Of a stretch of 64,000 nucleotides of DNA, positions 21,285 through 30,356 are shown piece by piece. The stretch is from assembly GCF_016908295.1 (NCBI RefSeq), contig NZ_JAFBDO010000004.1:1-64000 (forward strand), written 5' to 3'. The position numbers were made by a program, and so were the translations under genes. This DNA is from Thalassobacillus pellis. GTDB lineage: Bacteria; Bacillota; Bacilli; Bacillales; Halobacillaceae. Position 1 is the stretch's first letter; each line of letters opens with the position of its first letter. The notes under the pieces were generated by a model. The model made no database searches and had not been told where the DNA came from. It saw nothing but the letters and a program-made list of their open reading frames with translations.

Positions 21285-23093
21285 TCAACCATCCAGGAAA
21301 CGCCTTTTGGTATTATTTTTAGAAATGGTAATATCTTTTGTTTTTTCATCTGACAAAGGCAGGGTTATTTTTATTTTCGTTCCTTTTCCCACCTCACTGG
21401 TAATTTCTACTCCATATGCAGGACCATAGAGCAGCTGGATCCGCTCATGGACATTTCGGACACCGATTCCGCTGAACAGCTGCCGTTTTCCTTTCTTGCT
21501 TTGCATCTTGTCCACTTCCATCCCGTCACCTGTATCGATCACTTCGCAAATCAGCTTATCCCCCCGCTGGGCGATCAGGATCTGGATGAACCCATATTTC
21601 TTTTTTGTAAAGGCATGGAAAAAGGCATTTTCGATGAAAGGCTGGATTACAAGCTTCGGCAGATGATAATGCAGACAATCCGGGGAAATGAGTGAATTCA
21701 CCTTAATCCGGTCGCCATACCTCATTTGATTGATTTGTACATAGTTGTGGATATTGGCCACTTCTTGTTCAACCGTGATGGTTTCATCGACATTCCCAAG
21801 TGCATTTTGCAGCAGCGGAATCAACGCATCTATCGTGTCAAAAGCAGCTTCTTTTTTACCTTCCTTCACCAGAAATTTGACCGAGGTCAGCGTGTTATAG
21901 AGAAAGTGTGGATTTATCTGGTGCTGGAGTGCTTCGAGCTCCGCTTTTCGCTGCCTGCGCTGCGTCTGTAGTAACTCATCGACATGTTCCTGTAATTCAT
22001 TGAGCATATAGTTGAAAGCAATGGCGATTTTTCTGGCCTCATACCCGCCGCTTTCATCTATCGGTTTACCGAAATCATACTTTGCCATATCAGATATTTG
22101 TCTGACCAGCCTGCGCAGTGAATTGGTTATTCTCCTTGATATGAGAAATACGACCACGACTGCGATCAGGACGATAAGCGCACTGATAAATACTATTTCT
22201 TTCGTATCCACCAGATTATCAAGGACCATCTCCTGGTCGACGAGATTAATCAGATACAAGTCGAGGGCCGGCAAAGAAGCTGATAACAGCAGGTAATCTT
22301 TATCAAAAACGTTGACCTCCTGATACTCGAGGTTATTTTCTTCAGTATCCTTCGCCACCGCAAGTAAATCCGATTCATACTGGCCAATCCATTCTTGCTT
22401 ATTACTGGATACAACCTGCCCGCTGCCATCAATTAACAGGACATCATTACCCTTACTCGTGTATCCTCCATAAAATTCCCTGAGATCCCGTTCCCTGATA
22501 GGGATGTAAAGGTAGCCATAAATATTATCCGTAGAACGTTCCATAAGCGCCTTAGTCGCAACCAGCATCGGCACATCATTCGTAATCTTCCCATCCACAT
22601 ACTGATACATGATGGTACCTGGATTCGCTCTCGTATATTGGGTGATCCTGTGGTCAAGGAGCTCTTGTGCAGTCACAGGCCAGTGGGCATATTTCATGTT
22701 GAACAATCGCTTATTTTCCCCTAATACAATCATGTTCGCTTCATTGGGGCTGTCCGAATAAATATTTTCCATTTGCTGCGATATCGTGTAAACGGAGCTG
22801 GACTCATCCGTAGATGTGACGTGATCCTGGATCAGACTCCGCTTGATTGTCCCATTATTTTCAACACTCATCGTCGTAAATACAACCGAGTAGCTGAAAG
22901 ATTCAAACTCTTGTTTTATCTGACTTAACACTTTACTATTCGTGATGCTGAACGTCTCCATAAATAGATTATGGGACATGCGGATCGTACTGAAAGTGAT
23001 CAGTACAGAGACCGCCACAATACTGACCAGCATGATTAGAAACATTTTCAGAAATAAACTATTATGCCGTATGATTTTCAAGAAATTCTTCAT
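21285..23093 (-). CDS. YesM-type sensor histidine kinase
   Basis: A 602-aa membrane kinase. A short cytoplasmic N-terminus is followed by a TM segment (about 17-37), an extracellular sensor of about 260 residues, a second TM segment (about 297-318) and a HAMP domain. The kinase box is HQINPHFLYNTL, with the phospho-accepting His in the form typical of the YesM/LytS class, and the ATPase core contains FIENAFFHAF and SGIGVRNVHERIQLLYG. It starts nine bases after the response-regulator stop. These pairs usually sense sugars or binding proteins and control nearby carbohydrate genes, here the galactan importer and hydrolases (inference). Confidence 0.92.
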   Translation of the reverse strand: MKNFLKIIRHNSLFLKMFLIMLVSIVAVSVLITFSTIRMSHNLFMETFSITNSKVLSQIKQEFESFSYSVVFTTMSVENNGTIKRSLIQDHVTSTDESSSVYTISQQMENIYSDSPNEANMIVLGENKRLFNMKYAHWPVTAQELLDHRITQYTRANPGTIMYQYVDGKITNDVPMLVATKALMERSTDNIYGYLYIPIRERDLREFYGGYTSKGNDVLLIDGSGQVVSSNKQEWIGQYESDLLAVAKDTEENNLEYQEVNVFDKDYLLLSASLPALDLYLINLVDQEMVLDNLVDTKEIVFISALIVLIAVVVVFLISRRITNSLRRLVRQISDMAKYDFGKPIDESGGYEARKIAIAFNYMLNELQEHVDELLQTQRRQRKAELEALQHQINPHFLYNTLTSVKFLVKEGKKEAAFDTIDALIPLLQNALGNVDETITVEQEVANIHNYVQINQMRYGDRIKVNSLISPDCLHYHLPKLVIQPFIENAFFHAFTKKKYGFIQILIAQRGDKLICEVIDTGDGMEVDKMQSKKGKRQLFSGIGVRNVHERIQLLYGPAYGVEITSEVGKGTKIKITLPLSDEKTKDITISKNNTKRRFLDG

Positions 23094-23102
23094 GGTATAT
23101 CC

Positions 23103-24587
23103 TCAATTCACTACTGGTGATTTCTTGCGATACCGGCCGGGGGATGATCCTTCCAGCCGTTTAAACACTTTACAGAAATAACTTGGCTCTGAGTAACCGA
23201 CCATATCACTGATCTCACTCACAGAAGCAGCACTTGACGCCAGCATGTGCTTTGCTTTTTCAATCCTCACATGATTTAAATAATCGCTGAACCCTACATT
23301 ATGATGATTGCTGAAATAACTGGATAAATAGGATGGATTGAAGTGAAAATAATCGGCCAGGGTGGTCAGTGACAGAGGCTCTGCATAATGGACATCGATA
23401 TACTCAAGCAGCCGCTGCATATTAGATGGACGATCTTCCACCTGGATAATTTTTTCGACCTCATCCATGAAATCATGAAAGCTTGCGACCGCTGTTTTCG
23501 CAGTCCCGGCTTCATTGATTACTGTAAAATAATCGTATTTCTTCCCTTCCAGTTCCTCGACATCGTAATTCATATTTCCCAACAGGACGACGCTGTTAAA
23601 AATGATATTTTCGAGAAAAGATTTAAATTCGAAGATGTCATTGGTATAATTACGAGTCAAAAAATCAACATGCTCCTTCAGGGAAGGAATTGCAAGCTCA
23701 AACCTCTTCTGCTTAAAAAAGTCGATGAACCGGCTCAAATCAAATGGCTTGGTAGTTCTTTCCACTTCTGGCAAGGAATCATAGCACAATACCGGATCCT
23801 CCAGGTAAAACAGGTAATATTTCATCTTCACGAGATTTTCTTCGTAAACCGTTTGCAGCTCATGAACCGATGAAAAAGGAGCACTCACCAGCAATCGGGC
23901 GTCCCTATGCTCTAAAGCCCATCTGGTGATGCTTTGTTTGAGCGCAGGCCATTGTTCTTCCTCACCATTCAGAAGCAAAAACGTGGTATCGCTTTCATCA
24001 GAGGGCAGCAAAAACAAGTCGACTTCGCTGAGCTGGTCTGTAACATCCCTCGCTTCAAGTCCAATAACCGCGATTAAGGTGAAACTTTTGAAAACCAGAT
24101 CCTGCAACAGCTTATCCTCGGCCTCGGTTAAAGAACCGCCTGACATCTTCTTTGTCAAAACTTCCTCCACAGAAGATGCAGACTGGTTCTTATTAATGCC
24201 GGCTGGCCGCTCGGGTGCGATTCTCCGTAACGTTTTGATGAGTTCTTCCCCATTCAATTTGGGTTTTAATATGTAATCGGCTACCCCGTTTTGGAAAGTC
24301 GAGCGGACATAATCAAAATTTTCAAAACTGCTTAAGACGATTAGTTCGATGGATGGATACTGCATTTTCACCTCCCTGACTAATTCGATGCCATCCATAT
24401 CCGGCATCACCACATCCGTAAGTATGATATGAGGCTGTAATGCTTCGATCAACTTCAGAGCTTCTTTCCCATTGGAAGCTTCGCCGACAACCTCAAATCC
24501 TTCCTGTTCCCAATCTATATAATTTATTATACCCTGACGGATCAGCATCTCGTCATCCACAACCAAAACCCTGTACAGACCGCTCAT
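23103..24587 (-). CDS. YesN-type response regulator with AraC DNA-binding domain
   Basis: About 494 aa. The receiver domain (about 1-120) has the acidic pair VVDDE, the phospho-accepting Asp in IILTDVVMPDMDG and the conserved Lys in DYILKPK. A long helical linker follows. The C-terminal ~100 residues are an AraC/XylS helix-turn-helix pair (LTTLADYFHFNPSYLSSYF; ISDMVGYSEPSYFCKVFKR). ATG 24587 follows GGGAGGGAG; a longer frame with six extra residues is less likely. It is cotranscribed with the sensor kinase and is the obvious activator candidate for the galactan locus. Confidence 0.92.
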   Translation of the reverse strand: MSGLYRVLVVDDEMLIRQGIINYIDWEQEGFEVVGEASNGKEALKLIEALQPHIILTDVVMPDMDGIELVREVKMQYPSIELIVLSSFENFDYVRSTFQNGVADYILKPKLNGEELIKTLRRIAPERPAGINKNQSASSVEEVLTKKMSGGSLTEAEDKLLQDLVFKSFTLIAVIGLEARDVTDQLSEVDLFLLPSDESDTTFLLLNGEEEQWPALKQSITRWALEHRDARLLVSAPFSSVHELQTVYEENLVKMKYYLFYLEDPVLCYDSLPEVERTTKPFDLSRFIDFFKQKRFELAIPSLKEHVDFLTRNYTNDIFEFKSFLENIIFNSVVLLGNMNYDVEELEGKKYDYFTVINEAGTAKTAVASFHDFMDEVEKIIQVEDRPSNMQRLLEYIDVHYAEPLSLTTLADYFHFNPSYLSSYFSNHHNVGFSDYLNHVRIEKAKHMLASSAASVSEISDMVGYSEPSYFCKVFKRLEGSSPGRYRKKSPVVN

Positions 24588-24748
24588 TATGCATCTCCCT
24601 CCCATGTTGTTGCTGTAGAGTTTTTTAAAATTTCTGATAGTTTTATTGTAATGGCTTTTCTTATAGCCGTAAATAGGTTTACTCGTTTAGCAAAATCCTT
24701 CTGGCATTTTCATGCAGGGAAAATATATTCCGGTCCTTTCCATGATGA

Positions 24749-24780
24749 AGCCGCAGCTCAGCTAATCGAGCTACGGCTTT
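24749..24780 (-). terminator. Hairpin after the Opp-type operon
   Basis: AAGCCG-GCTC and GAGC-CGGCTT form an imperfect stem 13 bases past the stop of the last ABC gene. The following U tract is weak. Confidence 0.6.
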
Positions 24781-24792
24781 ACAACAGCATTT

Positions 24793-25722
24793 CTAACTTT
24801 CGGACTTATGTACCTGCTTATTCATTCGGTAATTCTGGATTTCAATAACATCCGCAGCCACGTAATGATCATTTCCGATATCAATGAGATGCGGAGGATA
24901 CGGCGGCTGTGGCGGGACTTCCACGGGCTCTGCTTCCAGCCCTCTCATCATTGGGTTTACCTTCGGAATAGAAGCGAGTAAGGATTTGGTATAGGGATGG
25001 ATCGGATTCTGGTAAATTTCGTTTTTCGCAGCTATTTCAAGCATATGGCCCTTGTTGAGCACTCCTACCCTGTCACTCATATGATGGACGACACTCAAAT
25101 CATGCGAAATGAAAATGTAGGTGAGATTGAATTCTGTCTGGAGCTCCTTCAACAAGTTCAGAATTTGGGCTTGCACGGAAACATCAAGAGCGGAAACGGG
25201 TTCATCAGCTATCACAAGCCTCGGATTCATGACGAGCGCTCTTGCAATCGCAACTCTCTGCCTCTGCCCGCCTGAAAATTCATGGATCGTCTTCTGATAA
25301 GCACTCTTGGGAAGGCCGACATTTTCAAGCATCTCATACACCTTGTTCGTCCGTTCCTTCGGGGTTAACATCTTCTGGATGACCATCGGCTCTTCAATGA
25401 TTTCTCCTACCTTAAGTCGAGGACTGAGTGATTCATATGGATTTTGAAAAATCATTTGGAAATCCTTCCTCCACACTCTTAATTGTTTGGCGTCCATGGA
25501 TGAAAGGTCGATACCATCGAATTGAATCGTTCCGTGGAAAGGAGTTAACAGACGCAGGATGGTGCGGCCAAGCGTCGTTTTTCCTGAACCTGATTCCCCG
25601 ACGATTCCAAGTGATTCCCCTTCATACACATCGAATGTGATACCCTCGATTGCTTTATGTATATTGGCTCCTTTTTTAAATTGGGTCGAAAGGTTCCGTA
25701 TTTCAACTAATTTCTTATTCAT
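24793..25722 (-). CDS. Opp/Dpp-type ABC transporter ATPase (OppF-like)
   Basis: A 309-aa ATPase with Walker A GESGSGKTTLGR, signature SGGQRQRVAIARAL, Walker B LVIADEPVSALD and the C-terminal oligopeptide-type extension with NPIHPYTKSLLASIP. It energises uptake of peptides, nickel or oligosaccharides in relatives. Its start overlaps the end of the OppD-like gene by four bases. It is the last gene of a four-gene module lacking a binding protein. Confidence 0.9.
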   Translation of the reverse strand: MNKKLVEIRNLSTQFKKGANIHKAIEGITFDVYEGESLGIVGESGSGKTTLGRTILRLLTPFHGTIQFDGIDLSSMDAKQLRVWRKDFQMIFQNPYESLSPRLKVGEIIEEPMVIQKMLTPKERTNKVYEMLENVGLPKSAYQKTIHEFSGGQRQRVAIARALVMNPRLVIADEPVSALDVSVQAQILNLLKELQTEFNLTYIFISHDLSVVHHMSDRVGVLNKGHMLEIAAKNEIYQNPIHPYTKSLLASIPKVNPMMRGLEAEPVEVPPQPPYPPHLIDIGNDHYVAADVIEIQNYRMNKQVHKSES

Positions 25723-26687
25723 GTCCGTGAAACCTCCATTTTATTGGTGAAGAACCGGACAAAATGCCCTTTTTCCACTTCTATCAAGGCTGAAGGAGCA
25801 TGATACGTTACTCCATCCTTTGAGAATACCTCAGGTGCAAACACCCTTCCTTCAAACGTGCCTTCCTGCACGGCCATATCTCTTACCGTTTGCAGCATGA
25901 CTCTTGGGTCTTCAATTCTTGGAATACTGTTCATCAGTCCTTTAGTATAGGGATGAACAGGGTTTCTGAACAAAGTGAAAACATCGGCTGCCTCGACAAT
26001 TTTCCCCTCGTACATGACCAGTACACGGTCGGCATATTCGGAAACGAGGCCGAAATCGTGCGTAATAAGAAGAATGGAAGTTTCTGTCCGCCGCTTATAA
26101 TCATCCATCAGATCCAGTATTTGTTTTTGAATCGTCACATCCAATGCCGTAGTCGGCTCATCAGCAATGACAAGCTGGGGTTCACAGGAAATGGCCATCG
26201 CGATTAGAGCTCTTTGCTTCATCCCGCCAGACAATTCTCCCGGATACTGATGATAGATGTCAGACGGGTTTTCAAAGCCCACGATCGATAACAATCGTAA
26301 TGCTTCCCCCTTGCTTTCTTTTTTAGGGAAGAGCTGATGATAGTGCAATCCTTCTACTATCTGCTTTCCTATTTTCATCGTCGGGTTCAGGGAGACCGTC
26401 GCATCCTGAAAAATCATCGAAATCTTCATTCCGCGGATACGCCGCATTTCTTTTTCTGACAGCTTTACTAGATTCTGATTCAGAAAAGAAACTTCCCCGC
26501 CTGCGATACGACCATTATCCGGCAGCAACCCCATGATTGCCTGGGAGGTGACACTCTTCCCGGAGCCTGATTCACCGATCAAGGCGACCGTCTCACCTGC
26601 CCGGACGGAAAAACTCACCTCATCGACAGCGACCATTTCCGCTTGTTTCGAATGAAACATCACCTTCAGGTTTTTCACATCAAGCAT
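25719..26687 (-). CDS. Opp/Dpp-type ABC transporter ATPase (OppD-like)
   Basis: About 322 aa, with Walker A GESGSGKSVTSQ, signature LSGGMKQRALIAMA, Walker B LVIADEPTTALD and the oligopeptide-type tail NPVHPYTKGLMNSIP. ATG 26687 follows GGGGAT at the right distance, better than the in-frame start ten codons upstream. It pairs with the OppF-like ATPase and overlaps the permease gene on the other side. Substrate is not deducible. Confidence 0.9.
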   Translation of the reverse strand: MLDVKNLKVMFHSKQAEMVAVDEVSFSVRAGETVALIGESGSGKSVTSQAIMGLLPDNGRIAGGEVSFLNQNLVKLSEKEMRRIRGMKISMIFQDATVSLNPTMKIGKQIVEGLHYHQLFPKKESKGEALRLLSIVGFENPSDIYHQYPGELSGGMKQRALIAMAISCEPQLVIADEPTTALDVTIQKQILDLMDDYKRRTETSILLITHDFGLVSEYADRVLVMYEGKIVEAADVFTLFRNPVHPYTKGLMNSIPRIEDPRVMLQTVRDMAVQEGTFEGRVFAPEVFSKDGVTYHAPSALIEVEKGHFVRFFTNKMEVSRT

Positions 26688-26689
26688 TG

Positions 26690-27628
26690 TCACCATCCCC
26701 TTCCCCTGTCGCTCCATTTCAAATTGTTTTGGATCCCATTGATGACAAGATTCATAGAAAAAATTGCTAAAAAAAAGAATCCCAAAGGTATCAGCACGAT
26801 ATGAGGGGTATGATAGATAGCTTCATAGTTGCTGCCAATCAACCCTGCCCATTCACCCGTAAGGGATACATACACTTCGTGGGCACTAAGTAAGTCTCCG
26901 TCTATGATAGTCGCCGCACCTCCGATGAAAATATAAAGGACCCCGAGGTGGGAAAGCAAGATCAGTACCTGGATGATCTGCTGTGCAATGACGAGCCAGA
27001 AGCGGCTTGCCATCTCCGGAAGTACATGCTTAAAGTAGACGTAGCGATTCTTTGCTCCTAAGGAAAGCGTACTGACGATGTGCTCCTTGTCTGTAATTTT
27101 CGCCATATCTTTGGAGAAAACAGACACCAGTGGCGGTACACCCATCAGAATTAATACGAGACTTTGGGTGGCCACCATTTCCGCAAACCCACTATTTTCC
27201 TGAGAATATTTTACGGCAAGCGGACTCAGGAACACATAACCCAGGATAGCAGGTGGAATGAATAAAGTGGATTCGATGATATCCTCAAACAAAGGACGCA
27301 GTTTATCATGGTAATGATGATAGATTACTGCCAAAACCGCACCAAGCATAACTCTCACCATCGCAATACCAAAAGCGATCAGCAGCGTATATTTCGCCCC
27401 ATTAATGATGAGTGCCAGCAAGTTTCTTCCGAAGACATCGGTACCGAATGGCGGGACCAGGGAGGGAGGAAAAGGAGCAACATCCACAAGATTCCCATTT
27501 TCATATAAGTATTTGGTTTCTTTTGGGAGTTCAAAAAAATAGGGATAAACAAAACTTGCGACCAACAATGAAACCAGAATGATCAATCCGGTTATAAATT
27601 GAGGCTGCTTCCAGATACCAACATTCAT
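26690..27628 (-). CDS. Opp/Dpp-type ABC permease (OppC-like)
   Basis: A 312-aa permease with six membrane segments. An N-terminal TM is followed by a periplasmic-type loop (VDVAPFPPSLVPPFGTDVFGRN) like the conserved GTD-xGRD region of OppC proteins, and the EAA loop is STLSLGAKNRYVYFKHVLP. GGAAG precedes ATG 27628. Its start overlaps the end of the OppB-like gene by four bases. Confidence 0.87.
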   Translation of the reverse strand: MNVGIWKQPQFITGLIILVSLLVASFVYPYFFELPKETKYLYENGNLVDVAPFPPSLVPPFGTDVFGRNLLALIINGAKYTLLIAFGIAMVRVMLGAVLAVIYHHYHDKLRPLFEDIIESTLFIPPAILGYVFLSPLAVKYSQENSGFAEMVATQSLVLILMGVPPLVSVFSKDMAKITDKEHIVSTLSLGAKNRYVYFKHVLPEMASRFWLVIAQQIIQVLILLSHLGVLYIFIGGAATIIDGDLLSAHEVYVSLTGEWAGLIGSNYEAIYHTPHIVLIPLGFFFLAIFSMNLVINGIQNNLKWSDRGRGW

Positions 27629-28434
27629 GCCGCTTCCTTCTCCCTTTCTCCTGTAGATTTATGAATCATCCATTGTGCCAGCTCAAATACATATAGAAAT
27701 GGAACAGCAATCAAAATCGTGCTGATAAGAAATACAAAGGTATTCGGGCTGAGCATGATCCTCATCAATCCATGAATGTTAAAAATATACTCCACGATAA
27801 AAAGATTAGAGAGCAGGAAAACGAAAATCGTCTTAAAATACAGAAACAGGTTGAAAAGAACGTTTCGGAAAACATGGCGGATCAATATGTAATAATCGCC
27901 TAAGCCCATGGATTTGGCTACATTTACATAAGGCTTGTATTTCTCTTCCTCTAATAATAGAAACGTTATCTTAAACAATTGAATCGTTGGAAGAACGGAT
28001 AAAACCAGAATAGGCACCAGATAAATTTTATCATCATACACCACAGTCACATTGCTGATCAGCCAGCCCGTTTTCTGATATATATAGATGATGAACATTT
28101 GTAAGGAAAGGACAATCAAAAGATCAGGAACCGATTCGAAAACAGTAAGTATTCCATATACTAATCTTTTTAAGAACCGCGGCAATAACGTTGCCCCAAA
28201 CGTAAACAGAATGGCAAAAAACAAACCAATCACTAATGCGCCGAGTACAATTGTCATTGAATAGAAATACTTTTCGAATATCCCTGGAAAGATATCGTAC
28301 GTCTTTCCATTCATTTGATAATTTCTGAGATTAAAAGTCTGGTCTAAACCTGAGATAAGGGAAGGTAACAAACTTATGATAATGATCCCGATTGAAACTG
28401 ACTTTAACTTTCTTAAGTAACCCCCTAGCGTCAC
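27625..28434 (-). CDS. Opp/Dpp-type ABC permease (OppB-like, short)
   Basis: A 269-aa permease with about six hydrophobic segments and the EAA loop NVAKSMGLGDYYILIRHVF. It is shorter than typical OppB (about 305 aa) and diverges in the N-terminal third. GTG start. It is the first gene of the module. No binding protein precedes it; the upstream 190 bases are AT-rich and non-coding. Distance to the galactan regulators leaves open whether it belongs to that regulon. Confidence 0.83.
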   Translation of the reverse strand: MTLGGYLRKLKSVSIGIIIISLLPSLISGLDQTFNLRNYQMNGKTYDIFPGIFEKYFYSMTIVLGALVIGLFFAILFTFGATLLPRFLKRLVYGILTVFESVPDLLIVLSLQMFIIYIYQKTGWLISNVTVVYDDKIYLVPILVLSVLPTIQLFKITFLLLEEEKYKPYVNVAKSMGLGDYYILIRHVFRNVLFNLFLYFKTIFVFLLSNLFIVEYIFNIHGLMRIMLSPNTFVFLISTILIAVPFLYVFELAQWMIHKSTGEREKEAA

Positions 28435-28685
28435 CGATCTTCAGCCCCTAACCTTTTTATTATTTCTTTAATTAGTGAAGCTTCTACCTTAATAAATTTG
28501 TGAATTTTCTAATAATAACCTCAATAACATCATTTTATATAAAAATTTTGTAGAAAGCCAGTTCGCATTGTTGTAAATGTAGAAAAGAAATAGCAGTCCT
28601 ATATTATGAAAGCCTATGTTTCGGGAAAGTGGAATTAGGCAATAGAATTAATGTAAAATATAGCACTCACATGAAGGAGACGATC

Positions 28686-29426
28686 ATGTTAATTAAAGAC
28701 TCCCCATACCTGCTGACAAAAGAAGCAATGGAAAAGGAAAACTCTGATTACATACCTGATTGGTTAGCAAAGGAATATGAAACTTTTCAGAGCATCGTAA
28801 CCGACCCTACTTTCCCTTGTTTTTTCGGTCGCACGGGACAACGAAGAGGAGAACTCCGTTATTCCTTTATCGACCACGATAAATGGGATCACTTGCCTGA
28901 TGCAGTTGAAAGTTTCCTCCATCTCTTTGATAAGCCGGATTCCAAACGGCATGGCCTGTTCATTTTTGTCGAACCAGAAACGGAGGAACAATCCATCGAA
29001 TACTACCGCTCCTATTTCTGGGATATTTTACAGTACCTCCATGAAAAAGATCGTTTCCCCTGGCCAAAAGACGCCCCAAAAGATCCCGAGCACTACTTAT
29101 GGGATTTTCATTTTGCCGGCCAGCCTATCTTCACATTCGGGAATGCCCCGGCATATAAGCAGCGAAAAACGAGAGACCTGGGAAACAGTCTGATTCTAGG
29201 ATTCCAGCCTCGCGTCATTTTTCAAGGGCTGGAAGGAACAGAGAAAGGCGGCATCATGTCACGCGAAAAAGTGAGAAGTCGTGTGGAAAAATGGGATGGA
29301 CTCCCGACACATCCTGATATCAGTCATTTTGGCGATCCCAATCATAATGAATGGAAGCAATCCTTCATTGGAGATGACATCAAACCTATTGAAGGCAAAT
29401 GCCCTTTCCATCATAAAGAATTATAA
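28686..29426 (+). CDS. YqcI/YcgG family protein
   Basis: A 246-aa cytoplasmic protein of the YqcI/YcgG family of unknown function. Characteristic segments are FPCFFGRTGQRRGELRYSF near the N-terminus, FHFAGQPIFTFGNAPAY in the middle and the C-terminal GKCPFHH, whose Cys and His residues could bind metal or haem (inference). AAGGAG lies in front of ATG 28686; a longer frame starting at 28629 has no ribosome site. It is monocistronic with a strong terminator. Confidence 0.85.
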   Translation: MLIKDSPYLLTKEAMEKENSDYIPDWLAKEYETFQSIVTDPTFPCFFGRTGQRRGELRYSFIDHDKWDHLPDAVESFLHLFDKPDSKRHGLFIFVEPETEEQSIEYYRSYFWDILQYLHEKDRFPWPKDAPKDPEHYLWDFHFAGQPIFTFGNAPAYKQRKTRDLGNSLILGFQPRVIFQGLEGTEKGGIMSREKVRSRVEKWDGLPTHPDISHFGDPNHNEWKQSFIGDDIKPIEGKCPFHHKEL

Positions 29427-29434
29427 ACGGAAAG

Positions 29435-29465
29435 GAGCTGTCCCAGCGCAGGACAGCTCATTTCC
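29435..29465 (+). terminator. Terminator of the YqcI/YcgG gene
   Basis: GAGCTGTCC, seven-base loop, GGACAGCTC, then ATTTCCT. Confidence 0.85.
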
Positions 29466-29512
29466 TATCTAAACACATATTTTTATTAACTTCTTCATTG
29501 TAACCATGAAGG

Positions 29513-29722
29513 TCATACACAAAGAAAGTAGGTGTCTTCCATGTCTTTGAACGTATACACTATTCTCTTTAAAGAAGGGTGATAATAAAACAGAATGTAA
29601 TCACCTTTCTCATCAACGATTTTTGTCCCATTGTCAAAACGTGTGTCTTTCTTTATTTCTAAGTCATTCGTTTCAAAAGCCAATGAATGAAAGACAAGAA
29701 TTTTTTGGTGTTTTAATTGCAT
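29513..29722 (-). CDS. Hypothetical small protein, 69 aa
   Basis: Starts with ATG 29722 behind AAGGTGAT. Small, soluble and beta-rich, with HQKILVFHSLAF at the N-terminus and YFLCV at the C-terminus. No relative is recognised. The good ribosome site and typical codon use support it as real. Confidence 0.55.
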   Translation of the reverse strand: MQLKHQKILVFHSLAFETNDLEIKKDTRFDNGTKIVDEKGDYILFYYHPSLKRIVYTFKDMEDTYFLCV

Positions 29723-29832
29723 TTCATCACCTTTACTTTAGAAATCTTTTGAAGTTGATATTTAATAAAATACCACCTTCATTCTATACTCAAACAGGAA
29801 ATTGTTAAAAAATGGGGAGTTAACTTTAAAAA

Positions 29833-29866
29833 GGGGAAAGCATCACATATATGGCTGCTTTCCCCT
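29833..29866 (-). terminator. Terminator of the Spo0E-like gene
   Basis: GGGGAAAGC and GCTTTCCCC pair across a 15-base loop, 12 bases past the stop codon of the small Spo0E-like gene. On the minus strand TTTTTAAAG follows. Confidence 0.85.
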
Positions 29867-29877
29867 GTCATAATCCT

Positions 29878-30060
29878 CTAGGACAAAATTTCGGTCTTCC
29901 TTTTCCTTTTAGACCATGTCCTCCGATGATACTCATTTATGAGCTCATCCAAAGATTGTGACACTTGAATAACTTGGAGGTTGTTTGGGTCTTCTGAATA
30001 TAACAGGTGCATCTTTTGTCTTAGTTGCTCAATTCTTATTTCGAGTTGTTGTGTGTTGAT
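29878..30060 (-). CDS. Spo0E-like aspartyl-phosphate phosphatase (small, start codon probably ATC)
   Basis: A 60-aa frame. The product reads LEIRIEQLRQKMHLLYSED, then a short linker, then VSQSLDELINEYHRR and a basic tail. SQxLDxLI is the signature of the Spo0E family, two-helix phosphatases that dephosphorylate Spo0A-P and block sporulation; the motif contains the active-site residues. A GGGGGTG ribosome site lies five bases before ATC 30060, and no ATG, GTG or TTG occurs in frame upstream before stops or before the first helix. The terminator at 29833-29866 fits. Either ATC is the start or the true start was mutated. Confidence 0.8.
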   Translation of the reverse strand: MNTQQLEIRIEQLRQKMHLLYSEDPNNLQVIQVSQSLDELINEYHRRTWSKRKRKTEILS

Positions 30061-30192
30061 ACTTACACCCCCATGGATATTCCTATACCCAATTGCTGGA
30101 TTATTTATTATTGTTAACTATGATTTGAATATATTTAACTATTTAAAAAAGGCATTTTGAAGCACTAATTACTATTTACAATATTAGTCCCC

Positions 30193-30241
30193 TAAAAAAA
30201 CCAAGGCTGACATAGAGGTTTCTTCCTATACTGCCTTGGTC
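30193..30241 (-). terminator. Terminator of the DUF1295-type gene
   Basis: On the minus strand ACCAAGGC and GCCTTGGT bracket an inner ATAGG/CCTAT-like stem, followed by TTTTTT. It is a strong intrinsic terminator, about 115 bases after the stop codon. Confidence 0.85.
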
Positions 30242-30356
30242 ATTTGATTTCTATATTTCATTTTTACAAAGTTAAGTATCAACTTTACAATACCTACCCC
30301 TTATATCGGCAGTTTCAACTATTACTTTACTACCGGTTAGTATATTCAACTTACAC

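Noticed and set aside
21229-21285. Promoter elements of the importer operon
   Set aside because: A -35/-10 pair could not be placed with confidence between the terminator and the cre site, so none is listed.
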